From Schizochytrium sp. CCTCC M209059 (taxonomy: Eukaryota > Sar > Bigyra > Thraustochytrida > Thraustochytriidae), in NCBI GenBank assembly GCA_000818945.1, contig KN805379.1:565756-629755 (forward strand): 64,000 nucleotides of DNA, written 5' to 3'. The notes below the pieces were generated by a model that did no database searches, was not told the DNA's origin, and worked only from the letters and a program-made list of their open reading frames with translations. Each line of letters begins with the position of its first letter. Position 1 is the first letter of the stretch. Shown one piece after another: positions 1-11,096 of this stretch. Position numbers and translations under genes: made by a program.

Positions 1-1
1 G

Positions 2-2413
2 CTTCTGTACGCTGTTGTAGGGAAGAAGGTACGTTCACGCGACCCTGATGAACGAAAGATTCTCAAGCAAATCAGGCGTTACAACAAAGCGATTGTTGGC
101 TATATACTGCCTAGGAAGGAGAGGACGCGACGGCTTCTCATGAGCTCCATCTTCCTTGGATATCAGAAGCAGCCTGCGGAAACGATCCTTCAGGAGCTTC
201 CGGACTTCACGTCCATTAAAATGGACAACGCAAAGGCCACGAGTGCGCTTGACATCATTAAGCGGCTCGCGCAGAAATACGGTCTTGAAATCAGTGATGA
301 CATGATCGTGCGCAAATTCAACAACGCTAGGTTGTTTGTTCTTGAAACCTTGATTACTGGAGCGATTGCTGTGAAGAGGTGTGGCATTGTGTCTATCTAT
401 CAACTTCAAGCTGAGCTATACAACAAGCTTGCATTCGTCGCTGTTGGCCCCGTAAGTGAGGACCAACGGATTGCTATCAACTCAGGCGAGAAGAAATCGA
501 TTTTGGGCGAGTTCGCACCAGCACTTTACAAGACTGTTCTTGTAAACGGACGATTCTATACACCCTTCGCGTGGTTTTTGGGTCGCACTGCTACCCTCAA
601 AGACGGCAGGAATAGTTGGGGAACCCTGATGCCCCTTGAATCCTACGAGGATAAAACTTGCGCCAGCGATAAACCTACGTCAAAACACGCTGCCAGGGCA
701 GTTCTTCTCATCGGAACATTCCCATCTCTTCGAAACGGTCGTGGAATTTGGCTGAAGAATGCTCAATGGGGAAAATTTATTCGCGACGAAGCCGATATGG
801 CTAGTAAGGAGGATGGAAAAACAGAAACGTTCCTTTTTGAAAGCGTTTTGCTACGGATCCCGACAAGCTTCTATCTTAGTGCGACTTTGGACATCCGAAG
901 CTCACGTCTCCGAATAGCAAGAAATGGGGTCGGGGCGACACACCCTCACGGCATCAGTCTAGGTCAATCTAGTAGAGAGCCATCTCCTTCCGCGTCTATC
1001 CCATCGTTCCTGCTATACAAAGGAGTGAACCAGAGCGACAAAGTACCCGCACCCACTTTTCAGTTTTTAGCCGGCTGCTCGGTCGTATGCCGAGAAATTC
1101 TTCTTCGTGCAGGAAAACTCGAAGCAATTTCAAATCAACCCTCAGAAGCAGACGATCGTTGCAGACAGCACCACGCAGCACTGGCCAACATTGTGCCCCT
1201 ATCCTTCATGTGTTCCTTTCCGACTTGCGAGGATGCTGAGGAGTTCATGGACTGGTTTCAGGAATTAGCATGTAGAGATTCTGTGCCAACCGATCCTGCT
1301 TTTCTGGAATACTATCACTGGATCAACAGCAAAGGAGATGGATTATGTACAGGTGTCAGACAATCTCGCGATGAAGATGGTCAAGGAATTGAGCCGACAG
1401 ATGGAGGTCGAGCTGAGGAGTACGTGAGGCTTGAAGAAGGGCATCAACCTTTGCGAAGACAGAAGATCATACCACTTATCGATCTTGACAACAAAAAGCT
1501 AATCTGGGAAGCCAATGCAGATGGAGGAAAATTTGTGTGCACATATGACACTGTCGAGAGCCTTTTTAATGACGGACGCGCAAATCTCCTGATCGTCGTT
1601 CAGAAAAATCTTCGTGGGCTCAATCTGCCAATTTTGCAGATGATGGTAGTAATTCGAGACGATCGTGTGTCCGAAACGACTCTTACCCAAGCTGTTAGCC
1701 GAGTCACGCGAAACATATCGAGGGCTGAATCCTTTATTCCAATCTTGCAGCGCCTTCACTCGGAGAGAAGGTTGAACTGTACCGTGGATCATGCAATCAG
1801 GATGATTGAAGAAGACTATTTCGTTGGGACGGGCATTGAAGGACGCAGGTTTGCGAAATTTTTTGTGCTCCCTGATTCCGACAAGCAAATAATTAAAGCG
1901 GCGCAGTCGCTTTTTACAAGTGGATTGTCTCTTGATCTAATTGTAAAGTCTCTCCAGGTGTCTGAATTCATCACCTGTGCAAGATGCGGTCGTCCATCTG
2001 CCATTCATAGAGACGAAGTTACCAGTACGGATATATCCCGAAATTGCAAGAAAGACACGAATGGCAAATGCACTGATATCTCCCTACCATCTTATGCAAG
2101 TTGTTTTGACGATACTACGAATGGTCTGCCAACAGTTCGGTCGAGATCAGTCAGCAATTCAAGCGAGCACTCCTATGCGTCCATCAGGTCTTCTACTAGC
2201 TCGCGTGGGAGGAAGCGAGTCATGAGTTTACGCCTCGCAGCGCATGGAGGTGTCGAGCATCGGACTCGGCCTAAGCTGGATTTAAGGACTCGCGACGAGG
2301 ACACTGATGAGGTCGACACGGAGAAAAAAGCCGACGATGAGACCGACGATGAAGCCAACAACGAGGCTATTACCAAGGCTAACAACGAGACCGACGACGA
2401 CGACGACGACGAA

Positions 2414-2448
<35 letters not shown>

Positions 2449-2887
2449 AGACGACGAAGACGACGACGACGACGAAGACGACGACGACGATGACGATGAA
2501 GGCGAAGATGACAGCGATTTCAGCAGCGACAGTAACCTCCAATACAACGAAAGTGGTAGCGGGAAGGATCAGGGAGATGAGGAAAAAGGGGAGAGGGAAG
2601 AGGAGGAGGACAGCTATGATGACGAGCAGGATGACAATGGAGGCCAGCGTGATGACAGAGCAAGTCTTGCTGGATCCTCTAGCACGAGCACACGCGGGGA
2701 GGCTCAATCTGGTCGGATACTCCGTGAGGAAGTCGAGCTTCAGGATGATTTGACTTCGAATGAGAGCCAGCGCAGTGGCATACGAAGGTATGTCGACAAC
2801 GTGCCAGCGACTAATCGTATTAGCAGCAGCGGCAGCAGCAGCGGCAGCAGCAGCGGCAGCAGCAGCGGCAGCAGCAGCGGCGGCGGC

Positions 2888-2920
<33 letters not shown>

Positions 2921-3853
2921 GGTAATGAGGAATTGGAGAATCAGCTGCCTGATGCTATTCGGGATGAAAACGCTCACATAATCTCTCCGAAGAGCGACGA
3001 TCTCGAATCTGAAAGTGGCGACGAGAGTGAATCTAGGTGGCGTGTCGACGATGCAACAAGGACTAGTCGGGGCCTTGACAAGACCAAGAAGTATCATTTG
3101 GGGAAGTGTCGCGTTTGCAAGAAGCCCTGCGTTCCTCTTAGTCAAATCAATATCGAAGACGACTTCGGAAACAAAAGCAACTACGAACGCGCCAATGATC
3201 TGAGAGCTAGATCAGAAGCTTGTATCGAAGTTGAGGAATTCGAGATTGGCATGAGGGCACAACTCAAAGTGAATAGAATACACTTTCCCCGCAAAATACA
3301 GAACGAAACAAGGCGGGAGGGTTCCAATAGTGAATTTCTTGCGCTGAAAAAGGATGAGAAGGGCCCTCTCCTCACGTGTCTGCTCTGCCTCGATGAACCA
3401 TGTGATATCGAAGAGCTTGAGAAAGTTCTCTCAGAGAACGAGGAACCTGCAAGATATCTTCGAGAGACCCAGACGGAAAAAACTAAAAATTGCCACACGT
3501 GCAAAGAGCCTGCTATAATATGGCCATTGGATGAGAACGGCGAGCCTATCGCTCCCGAAAAGGTTCCCATCGATCGTGTTGTTTTGCCCTCAGACGCACC
3601 AATTCATAAACAAAATCCACAGGCACGCATGAGAAAAAGGAAACTGAATAGGTTCCTTCGTGTGGCGGAAGACGAGCGGGGACTGTACATTTTCTGCGTG
3701 AGACCGATCCCTCCACGTGTCCAGTGCATTGATTGCCGTTTCGGGAGTGGAGCTCCTGGTGCTACTGTCTTAAGATCAAATGGCGACTTCAGTCATTCAA
3801 TTATTGACGCAAGGCGTTATACTCGACGGGACCCCGTGACAAATTATCAATAA
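2..3853 (+). CDS. SF2-helicase-like protein, 5'-truncated
   Basis: The frame is open from the first in-frame base of the window, so the first ATG (140) is probably internal and the N-terminus, where a Walker A motif would be expected, lies outside. Numbering from that ATG, I see a DEAD tetrapeptide at 216-219, an SAT-like motif near 247 (YLSATL), a motif-V-like RGLNLP near 491 and a motif-VI-like QAVSRVTR near 516. Order and spacing match the core of a superfamily 2 helicase or Z1-type ATPase, though the motifs are degenerate. After about residue 610 come CxxC pairs (CARC, CRVC, CLLC, CHTC, CIDC) that may bind zinc. They are separated by Ser-rich sequence, a long Asp run and a Ser/Gly run. 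The DNA is visibly less GC-rich than its neighbours, which could mean a mobile-element or viral origin; that is inference. A helicase-like fold is fairly likely, the cellular role unknown. Confidence 0.6.
2393..2502 (+). repeat. GAC/GAA trinucleotide tract coding an Asp/Glu run
   Basis: An almost pure run of GAC codons with scattered GAA and GAT lies inside the helicase-like gene. In other frames it reads as poly-Thr or poly-Ser, which explains long overlapping open frames here. It is a likely site of length polymorphism. Confidence 0.9.
2821..2920 (+). repeat. AGC/GGC tract coding a Ser/Gly run
   Basis: A (AGC)n array interrupted by GGC gives a repeated GSSS pattern and then poly-Ser in the helicase-like protein. 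The other frames read as poly-Ala. Confidence 0.9.
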
Positions 3854-4039
3854 TCAATTTGAACAGTTTTTTTTTAAAGTGAGGCGAGGCAAGAGACTCG
3901 TACCTTGCTCGGTTCCAAAACTAGGCCTAAGCAGATTTTTTGAGGACACAAGTCGGATGAGTGAACAAACATTTTTGGGTATGAATTGAGCTTTTGATTT
4001 CAGACTTCCTCTTTCGCATAATGCAATATACAAATAGTG

Positions 4040-4999
4040 TCAGAGATGCTCTCCTGAAGCATACGTGTGCTGCTGCAGAAAGAGCGCGGCGCAATAGGTA
4101 GAGGCAACAGAGATAGCAATGAAGATATCTAATGGACGAAGGTCAGACCACGGCTCAATGTCGTCGTCATGCGGCGTTTGCGTCTGATGTCGCTTTTTCT
4201 TGGTCATTTTTTCTTGGGCGAGCATTGCCTGGGCTTCAAAGGAAAGCATGCCACCCTCGTTGAGTACAATGTGCGAGACTGGAGATGGAGGTTTCCCACG
4301 AATTTTGGCGCGGCCAATCTTGTTAAGCTTGTCAAGATTGCTTGCAAAGTTTTGAGCGTTTATCTTTTGTGCCTGAGATCCAAAGGTACGCTGGATCCAT
4401 TTGGGTACCATGTCTAGACGGGCATCGATGGAAACATTGATGCGATAGTACGTTTTGTTTGGGTCGAGGGGGTCTGGCTGGATGCGGGCGCAACTTCGAG
4501 CCAATGCTCGGACACGTTTCGAGACGTCCTGGCTCTGAGGTTCGGCGGGATGGTCTACGGGGAAGCTGATGCGGTACATGACGCCGTCGCTTGTGGTTTG
4601 CCAATGCTCGTGCGAGACGGAGTCGCGCGGGGCGGTAAAGTACATGGGTTTCATGAGCACGTGGGCGACACGATTGTGGTTGTCAATTTCCTCAAGGGTG
4701 CGCACCGCGTCAATGTTGGGGTCGAGACGTTTGGCAATGGACTTGTCTACGAGTAAATCAACGAGCGTGGTGAGCGAGAAGTCAAAGACGCCTTCGGCCC
4801 AGCACTGAAGCTCGGCGAGATCTGTGCTCTTTCGCGGCACATAGTACTTGAAGCCTCCGATTTCGCCGACCTTGCGCCAGGCTGGGCTCTCGGAGTCGAG
4901 TTCATCAAGCGTGTCAATCTCCTTTTGCACGACGTCCTCTTTGCCCTCGGGCAGCAGCGGGCTTCCCCAGGCTTCGACGAGTGCACGCTGCACCTCCAT
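4040..4999 (-). CDS. START-domain lipid-transfer protein with C-terminal membrane anchor
   Basis: The 319-residue product begins MEVQRALVEAWG. I prefer this ATG because the 18 codons upstream lack another ATG and encode repeat-derived residues. Residues of about 45-235 look like a START (StAR-related) domain, a pocket that carries one lipid such as a sterol, phospholipid or ceramide between membranes: GGFKYYVPR, then a WAEGVFDFS segment, an NHNRVAHVLMKPMYF strand and a PRDSV loop are typical. A basic region follows, then a hydrophobic helix near residues 288-306 (IFIAISVASTYCAALFL) that should anchor the protein in a membrane. The ligand cannot be read from sequence. Its 3' end faces the helicase-like gene and its 5' end faces the carbonic anhydrase gene. 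Confidence 0.8.
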   Translation of the reverse strand: MEVQRALVEAWGSPLLPEGKEDVVQKEIDTLDELDSESPAWRKVGEIGGFKYYVPRKSTDLAELQCWAEGVFDFSLTTLVDLLVDKSIAKRLDPNIDAVRTLEEIDNHNRVAHVLMKPMYFTAPRDSVSHEHWQTTSDGVMYRISFPVDHPAEPQSQDVSKRVRALARSCARIQPDPLDPNKTYYRINVSIDARLDMVPKWIQRTFGSQAQKINAQNFASNLDKLNKIGRAKIRGKPPSPVSHIVLNEGGMLSFEAQAMLAQEKMTKKKRHQTQTPHDDDIEPWSDLRPLDIFIAISVASTYCAALFLQQHTYASGEHL

Positions 5000-6736
5000 G
5001 GCCGCTTGCTTGCTTGCTTGCTCGCTCGTCCGGCCGGCCGGCCGACCGTCCACGCGCGCGTGCGCAGCCAGCCAGCAGATTCGGTTCTGTTGCAGATTCT
5101 CGGCCCCGCGTCGCCGCTTCTCTGACTCTTTCCTGACGCCCGCGCGGCCTCTCGAGCGCGCCGCTTCAGATCTATCCTCGAAATCGCGCCACGCGAAGAA
5201 GACTGCCTGCGAAGGCGAGCTCCTCTCTCAGCTTCTCTGGTCCTCGCGCGCACCCCGGTGTGCACCCTCCGCCTTTCTGCATCTTCTCGCTCCCGCGCGC
5301 AGCCCCGCCCCAAGCCAGCCAGCCAGCCACCCCTGGCTGGCCCAGCCCAGCCCAGCCCAGCCAAGCCACGCCAAGCGAAGCCAAGCCCGTCCGAGCCCGC
5401 CCCGGCCTTCCGCAAGTCGTTCTCCGCCGCTGGCAAGGCGAGCCGCGCGCCGCGGCAAACTTCGCAGGCGCCGCCTCACGGTTCCTGCCGAGTCCCCGTA
5501 ACGTGCAAAAAGGAGGCCCGCCTCGCCTCGCCTCGATCGGGCGCGAGCATCGATCGCACGGCACGCCGCGGCAGGCGCTGCAGCCAGACAGACCCGCAAC
5601 GCCGCGGCTCCGTGCGTACGTACGTTCGGGAGGAGCGGAGGGAGGCAGGGAGGAGGGAGGGACGCGAGGCCGCGCGCGCGGGGGAGAGCGAGAGAGGCGC
5701 GGCAGGGCGCGCCGCGGCGGAGACGTACGCCGGCATGCGCAGAGAGAGGCATGGGTGGATGGATGGATGGATGGATACGAGCTGGGAGAGGAACAAACAG
5801 CGCTCGCTCCGCTTCGCTCTTGCTCGGCTTGGCCTGGCTTGGCTTGGCTTGGCTGGGCCTGCTGCCGTCGGACCTCGCGCGCGCACGGGGAGGGCGTAGC
5901 TGCGTCGCGGTCGGGCCTCCACTCCACTCCACTCCACTCCAAGCCCGGTCCGGCCGGCCGGGCGGCGGAGTGACCGTCGCGAGGCGGCGGACGAGGCCCT
6001 CGCTCCTTCATTCTTTCTTTCTTTCTTTGTTTCTTCCTTTCTTCCTTTCTTTCCTTCTATCTTTCTCCCAGGCCAGTTGGTTGGTCTCAAGTTGGAATGA
6101 AAAGGCAAATAGCAGGGCAGTGTTGGAGGAAGCGGCCAGGCGGAGGAGCCTGGAGCGCCATCGCCGTGAGCCCTGCCGCCTGCTGCGCTCTCTCACTGCC
6201 TGACGGCAGCTGCGAAGGGCGAGCGAGACCCGTGCGGCGCGGCGTCTGCCGCGGTCGTCGATCGTCCGTCGATCGATCGATCGCTAGCTCGATCGGGATG
6301 ATCATCGTGGATGGATGAAGGGATATAGACGCAGGGATGCTTGTTGTTGGGAAGAGGACCGAGGCCGAGGAAGCAAATGAGGCCTGGAGGAGATGGCAGA
6401 TGGAGGACGCGATATGGTGCACCTGGACGGAGGACTGACGGACATCTTCTTTTGTTGTTGTAACTACGGGCTGCTGACCCCATCGCTCGCTCGCGCACTG
6501 ACTGACCGATACGGGTGGTGATGGATGATGCACACTTCATTGGTGGCCGATCGATTGATCGATCGCTAAATTAATGCACGCCGCTCGCTTTGGGATGAAA
6601 TGTTATGCGTGGTCGTTCGTGGTTCAGACACATACGTGGCATTACGCAAGAGGCGTAGCAGGGGAAAAAAAAAGAAAAAAAAAAAAGGGGGGAAGACCAG
6701 CAAACTCGCAAACCACCGACGAGAGGTCGAATCAGG
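5000..6736. other. Repeat-rich divergent intergenic region
   Basis: This 1.7-kb spacer separates the divergent START and carbonic anhydrase genes and must hold both promoters. It contains a CCCAG array near 5341-5365, an ATGG array at 5752-5775, a CACTC array near 5922-5942, a CTTT-rich stretch at 6010-6065 and GATC-rich runs near 6260-6290 and 6545-6565. Several open frames cross it but all are repetitive, Arg/Pro/Ser-rich and mutually overlapping. I see no gene. Confidence 0.7.
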
Positions 6737-7839
6737 ATGCTGCAGAACATGCTGCGCCGTGCCTCGAGCACGCTGCTCGCGACGCAGCAGCCGCTGCGCG
6801 CGACCGGGCTCCGCGCCATCCACGCCAGCCCGACGGTGGCGAAGTGCAATGGTAACCACGACGAGCCGAACTCGATCCTCGCGGAGAAGATTGATGAGTA
6901 CATCTCCAAGGAGGATGAGAACATGATGAACGAGTATCCCGAACTCATGGGCTCACACCCGGAGCTTGCCGACGTGCTCGCCGCCAACAAGGCTTGGGTC
7001 GATCGCATGAACAAGGAGGACCCGGAGTTCTTCACGCGTGTGGGCGGCAAGCAAAAACCCCGCTACCTCTACATTGGCTGCTCCGATGCCCGCGTCGATC
7101 CCTCACGCCTCATGGGTCTCGACTACGGCAAGCTTTTTGTTCATCGCAACGTGGGCAACCAGGTGTCCAGCTCTGACCTCAACGTCCTTACGGTCGTCGA
7201 TTTTGCCGTCAACCACCTTCACGTCCCGCATATTGTCGTCTGCGGTCACTACGACTGCGGCGCCGTGCGTGGCTCTATCGCGCGCCCTGAGGACGGTGGT
7301 CTCGGTCTCGTAGAGAACTGGCTGCGCAGCATCCGCGACGTCGCTCGCCTGCACCGCGAAGAGCTCCAGGAGATCGATGATGGCGAAGCGCGCCAGCGTC
7401 GTCTTGTCGAGCTCAACGTTGTCGAGCAGTGCCTGAACCTCTACAAGCTCGGTCCTGTCCAGCGCCGCCGCGTCAAGACTTACACAGAGAACCACTTTTC
7501 TTTTGCGCTGCCGCGCATCCATGGTCTCGTCTTCGACCCGGCAAACGGAATTCTCAAGAAGCTCCCGCTTGATTTCAAAAAGGAGGTCGGTACGTTTTTC
7601 ATCGCTCTTGGCTGGTGTCTCCAAACCAGCAAAACCAAAAAAAAAAAAAGAGACAATAAGTTGTCCTTGTGCTCTTCTTGACTCACAGTGTATATCAACT
7701 CTTTTGCATCACAGAAATTTACCGCGAGCTGTACGATCTCTACCGTCTTCCGGACTGGATCACGCGTCGCGAGTCTTACAAGGAGGCCACCATTCCGGAG
7801 CAGGCCGGCTTTTGGGATGGCAAGAAGCGGGACGTCTAA
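6737..7839 (+). CDS. Beta-type carbonic anhydrase, mitochondrial (two exons)
   Basis: The enzyme interconverts CO2 and bicarbonate. The zinc ligands of the beta class are present: C115 in CSDAR, then H171 and C174 in CGHYDCG. The D117/R119 dyad is also present. Residues 1-36 are rich in Arg, Ser, Thr and Leu with no acidic residues, as in a mitochondrial presequence. Exon 1 is 6737-7589 and exon 2 is 7715-7839; joining them in phase 1 gives KKEVEIYRELYDLYRLPDW and a 325-residue protein. Reading through the intron instead gives a Lys-rich tail that does not fit the family. A mitochondrial enzyme could supply bicarbonate for carboxylation or anaplerosis; that is inference. Confidence 0.93.
7590..7714 (+). 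other. Spliceosomal intron of the carbonic anhydrase gene
   Basis: The donor reads GTACGT and the acceptor ends in TTTTGCATCACAG. The 125-bp intron carries an A-rich stretch. An earlier AG at 7687-7688 would put the downstream exon out of frame, so the acceptor at 7713-7714 is preferred. Confidence 0.85.
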
Positions 7840-8218
7840 GTCGAGTGTACTTCTCGCAAACGCCTCTGTCCGCATCCTCAGTCCACTAGGACCTTTCGAC
7901 ACACACTTGGGTCTCTCTCACATTTTCTCTCTCTCTCTCTCTGTGAGTCAGGGCGATAACACAGACAGACACCAAGGACAAGTCGGAATCGGCTTCAAGT
8001 CCACACAAACATATTCAATTTTTTTTCCCTCTTCCTCCACCTGATTCTCTTTCTCCTTTTTCCATTCAGATCTTTTGGGGTACACCAAGAAAAGGGGAAA
8101 AGGATAAAGCCCCCTACTGTGTGCATAATTCGCTCGGCCACACCTACCAGTACAAACGATCGAAACATCATTGATCTAAGGAGACGGAAAAAAAACAACT
8201 TGCTCGATACATGATACA
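7840..8218. other. Convergent intergenic region
   Basis: The 3' ends of the carbonic anhydrase and TEX9-like genes meet here. It holds a CT dinucleotide run near 7927-7942 and T-rich stretches. I see no gene. Confidence 0.6.
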
Positions 8219-9358
8219 TTATTGATGGGCTGCGAGTGTTCGAGAAAACTCTTCCTCCGTAAAGGAAAGCATTTGTGCAGCCTCGAGATGAATTTTCTGC
8301 CGCTTGAGCACGTCAATAAGTTTGAGCTGCTTCTTGAAGGCAGCAAGAAGCTCTGCCTTTTGCCGTTCGAGCCGTTTCATTTCGCCACGAATTCGCTTCA
8401 GCTCGGCGTCAGACCCATCGACATCCTCTCGCCGCGCAGTGTCGGCGTCGCGCAGCTTTTCTTTTAGGCGGTCGATCTCCTCGAGCGCGCGGTTCAGTCG
8501 GACATCCTTTGAGTTGCCCTCGTTCTCCACCTGTTTGACTGCACGTCCCATGTCTTTAAGCTCTTTTGTCACAGTTGCGAGCTGCAGCTCGAGCTCGGCA
8601 ACGCGATTGCGCAGCTTCGTGCTTTCGGCGCGGTCCTTGTCTTTGCTGCCTTCAAGCGACTGCACGCGTTTCTTGAGCCTCGCGTTTTCCTCAAGCGTTT
8701 CCTTGGCCTTTTTCTTGTGCGAAAGGCTGTCATTTGCGAGTACCTTGATACGCGCCTCGGCCTTTTTGAGGTCATCAGAAAGAACCTTGAGCTTGGCGCG
8801 CTGCAGACGAATCACAGCATCGGGACCCATCTCTCGCGGCGATCCTGAAGATTCGTTGTGAGGACTCTCACGTTCGCGACTCTCCATGCGGCCCCCATTG
8901 CTATGAATCTTGCCACCACTGCTGCCGTTACTATTGTTGTTGTTGTTGCCATTGCGAAGCACGTTCTCGCCGCTGTCGCCGCTCTTTGGAGACGCCAGTG
9001 CCACACCGTCGCGCCGTCTGGAACCCGGCCGTTTTCGTGCAGGTTTTCCTGGCACCAAACGTCGCGATGGGCTACGGTCAGACTTTTCCTCGCGGCTCCT
9101 CGCTGACGCGGGGTACTCGTCCTCGGCGCGGCCGCTGTCTCCGTACTCTTGCGCTTGCTCTCGCTCGCGCTCGCGCTCCTCGTGTTGGTGCCCGAGCCCG
9201 AGATCGTCGTCGTCGGTGGCTCCACGGCCCAGAATCGCGTCGAGCCGCGCTGCTTGCGCTTCGAGCGTGGCGTCTGCCTCGCGTACAGCCTCGCGCTGCT
9301 TTGCCTCCAGCTGCGCGTCGAGCGCAAGCAGCTCCGCTTCACGCGCCGCGAGGTCCAT
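8219..9358 (-). CDS. TEX9-like coiled-coil protein
   Basis: The 379-residue product starts MDLAAREAELLALDAQLEAK; further upstream there is no ATG in frame. A short N-terminal helix is followed by a low-complexity, Arg/Ser/Asn-rich linker (about residues 45-175). A long coiled coil then runs almost to the C-terminus (about 180-350). The last 40 residues, with FKKQLKLIDVLKRQK and SFTEEEF, match the conserved C-terminal signature I associate with TEX9, a protein conserved in ciliated eukaryotes and linked to centriole or basal-body biology. Together with SPAG17 at 22.9 kb this suggests a flagellated life stage. The assignment rests mainly on the C-terminal block; a generic coiled-coil protein is the alternative. 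Confidence 0.7.
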   Translation of the reverse strand: MDLAAREAELLALDAQLEAKQREAVREADATLEAQAARLDAILGRGATDDDDLGLGHQHEEREREREQAQEYGDSGRAEDEYPASARSREEKSDRSPSRRLVPGKPARKRPGSRRRDGVALASPKSGDSGENVLRNGNNNNNSNGSSGGKIHSNGGRMESRERESPHNESSGSPREMGPDAVIRLQRAKLKVLSDDLKKAEARIKVLANDSLSHKKKAKETLEENARLKKRVQSLEGSKDKDRAESTKLRNRVAELELQLATVTKELKDMGRAVKQVENEGNSKDVRLNRALEEIDRLKEKLRDADTARREDVDGSDAELKRIRGEMKRLERQKAELLAAFKKQLKLIDVLKRQKIHLEAAQMLSFTEEEFSRTLAAHQ

Positions 9359-9910
9359 CTTGATCACGTCGTGCGCTCTGCCCTCGTGGCTCCTCGTGCG
9401 TGCGTTATGGACTTTGCTATTCAACTGCCACAGACCGGGGCTCTGCTTTTCATAACCGTTATGGGCACGGATAGCCGAGCTGAGCCGCTGAGCCTACTCG
9501 CCTTGCGAGTTGTGCGCATCAATCGCATCATAGATGGACGACCTTGCACGCAGATTCGAGCGTACTTGAGATCACGATGAGACGCGGACTCGCCATGGCA
9601 TTCTTGATCTTGTCCTTTGGTGGGCCCATATAACCTTTTCCACATTTCCTTCTTGTCCCTATCAGGACGATCAAAGGCCATTCTCTTTTCACTCACTGCC
9701 CAGGTTGAACTCCTGGCTTACATTAGGCTAGCATGTCCTGCCCACTGATCTACGCCTATTCATGCTCATGGCGGCCAGCGTCTGTGAATATGTGAACATC
9801 GTCATAATGGGCTTCGTGTTTGAGAGCTGGGGCTAAGCTCAAGTTGACCTCGCCACTGTTACAAGGCTGCCCCTGAGCATTACACAAACTCGAATTCCCA
9901 AGACGCTAGG
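9359..9910. other. Divergent intergenic region
   Basis: It separates the divergent TEX9-like and ECH1 genes and should contain both promoters. A 60-80-codon open frame on the minus strand has no recognisable features. I see nothing else. Confidence 0.5.
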
Positions 9911-10909
9911 ATGCTCGGAACGTACGCAAGCTCGCTCTGCACGAGGACTGTGGCGCGGGGGACTGCGCGCAGCGCGCAGCGCCTTGGGCTGCCTCCGCGA
10001 GGCTTGCACGCCGCTGCGAGCGGCAACTCCGATGTGGACATTTTGCAGGAATGGGCCGGGCTCAAGCCTGCGACGAGCGGCTTGACGCGCCAGGGCGCCG
10101 TCGATCTCGAGATCGGCACGCAAGGTGTGGCAACCGTGACGCTGCAGCGTCCGGAGAAGCTCAATGCCTTTAACATGCAAATGTTCAGGGACCTGGAGCT
10201 CGCCTTTGACGAGATCGAAAGTCGCCGCCAAGAAGTGAATTGCGTTCTTTTGCAAGGCGCCGGCGATCAATTCACGGCAGGTCTTGATCTCAGCGCGCTT
10301 ATGGCGCTCCAGCAAATCTTGGGTGGGGTCAAGTGTCCCTCGCAAATGCGCGAACACCTCGTATCGGTGGTGTCGCGGTTCCAGACCATTTTTTCTCGCC
10401 CTGAGCGCTGTCATGCGCCGGTCATTGCGGCCACGAAAGGTCTCGTTGTGGGCGCTGGCATTGATCTAATTACGGCTTGTGATCTTCGCCTTTGCGAAAA
10501 GAGCGCCCGGATGACTGTCAAGGAGGTCGACCTTGCCATCGTTGCTGATCTAGGCACGTTGCAACGCCTTCCCCACGTGATCGGCGAACAGCGTGCCAGA
10601 GAGCTCGCCTACACCGGTCGATTCGTATCAGGGCCCGAGGCCGAACGCATCGGTCTCGTTCTCGAGTGCCTCGAGGACGCGGAGAGCTTGCAGACTCGTG
10701 CCGACGCGCTTGCTCGTGAAATCGCCTCCAAGTCGCCGATTACTGTGCGCGGCATCAAGGCTAATATGAATTACTCGCGTGACCACACTGTGGATGAGGG
10801 ACTCGAGTATGTTCTCCGCTGGAACGGTGCGCATCTTCTTTCAGCGGACCTGCAGCAGGCAGCTGTTCAAGCCTCCAAGCGCACAAAGAACAAGAAGAAA
10901 GCCGAATAA
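9911..10909 (+). CDS. ECH1: Delta(3,5)-delta(2,4)-dienoyl-CoA isomerase, mitochondrial
   Basis: This is a crotonase-fold enzyme of 332 residues. It shifts conjugated double bonds during beta-oxidation of unsaturated fatty acids with odd-numbered double bonds. The oxyanion-hole segment FTAGLDL (121-127) is present. So are the acidic residues that mark this subfamily: D185 in GAGIDL, E205 in VKEVD and D213 in VADLGTLQRLP. The C-terminal NYSRDHTVDEGLEYV block also fits ECH1 rather than general enoyl-CoA hydratases. The N-terminus (about 1-35) is Arg-rich with almost no acidic residues, as in a mitochondrial presequence. The C-terminus ends KKKAE, so no peroxisomal SKL-type signal is present, unlike many ECH1 proteins. 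Confidence 0.92.
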   Translation: MLGTYASSLCTRTVARGTARSAQRLGLPPRGLHAAASGNSDVDILQEWAGLKPATSGLTRQGAVDLEIGTQGVATVTLQRPEKLNAFNMQMFRDLELAFDEIESRRQEVNCVLLQGAGDQFTAGLDLSALMALQQILGGVKCPSQMREHLVSVVSRFQTIFSRPERCHAPVIAATKGLVVGAGIDLITACDLRLCEKSARMTVKEVDLAIVADLGTLQRLPHVIGEQRARELAYTGRFVSGPEAERIGLVLECLEDAESLQTRADALAREIASKSPITVRGIKANMNYSRDHTVDEGLEYVLRWNGAHLLSADLQQAAVQASKRTKNKKKAE

Positions 10910-10978
10910 GTGCGTCTGCACGCGAGAACGCGCTTTGTCTTCTATTTTCATCTTTTATAACATTGTCTTGCGTCTGTG

Positions 10979-11096
10979 CTTGCCCGTGGTATGCAAGAAA
11001 GACTCTCTTTGCGACGTGTCTTCTTGCCCGTGGTATGCAAAAGAGGCGCTCTTTCGCGACGTGTCTTCTTGCATGCATGCATGCATGCATGCATTG
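10979..11096 (+). repeat. Two-copy 44-bp duplication plus ATGC array in a convergent spacer
   Basis: A unit beginning CTTGCCCGTGGTATGCAA occurs at about 10979-11022 and again, slightly changed, at about 11023-11067. An ATGC tetranucleotide array (about 11070-11096) follows. The whole 10910-11307 spacer lies between the 3' ends of ECH1 and the first paralog gene and shows no gene. Confidence 0.85.

Noticed and set aside
2282..3145. Long minus-strand frame with poly-Val and poly-Ala
   Set aside because: It is the antisense of the GAC and AGC runs of the helicase-like gene and has no other features.
4747..6203. Several overlapping 200-280-codon frames on both strands
   Set aside because: All are Arg/Ala/Pro-rich, generated by CCAGC, ATGG and CTTT repeats, and mutually exclusive.
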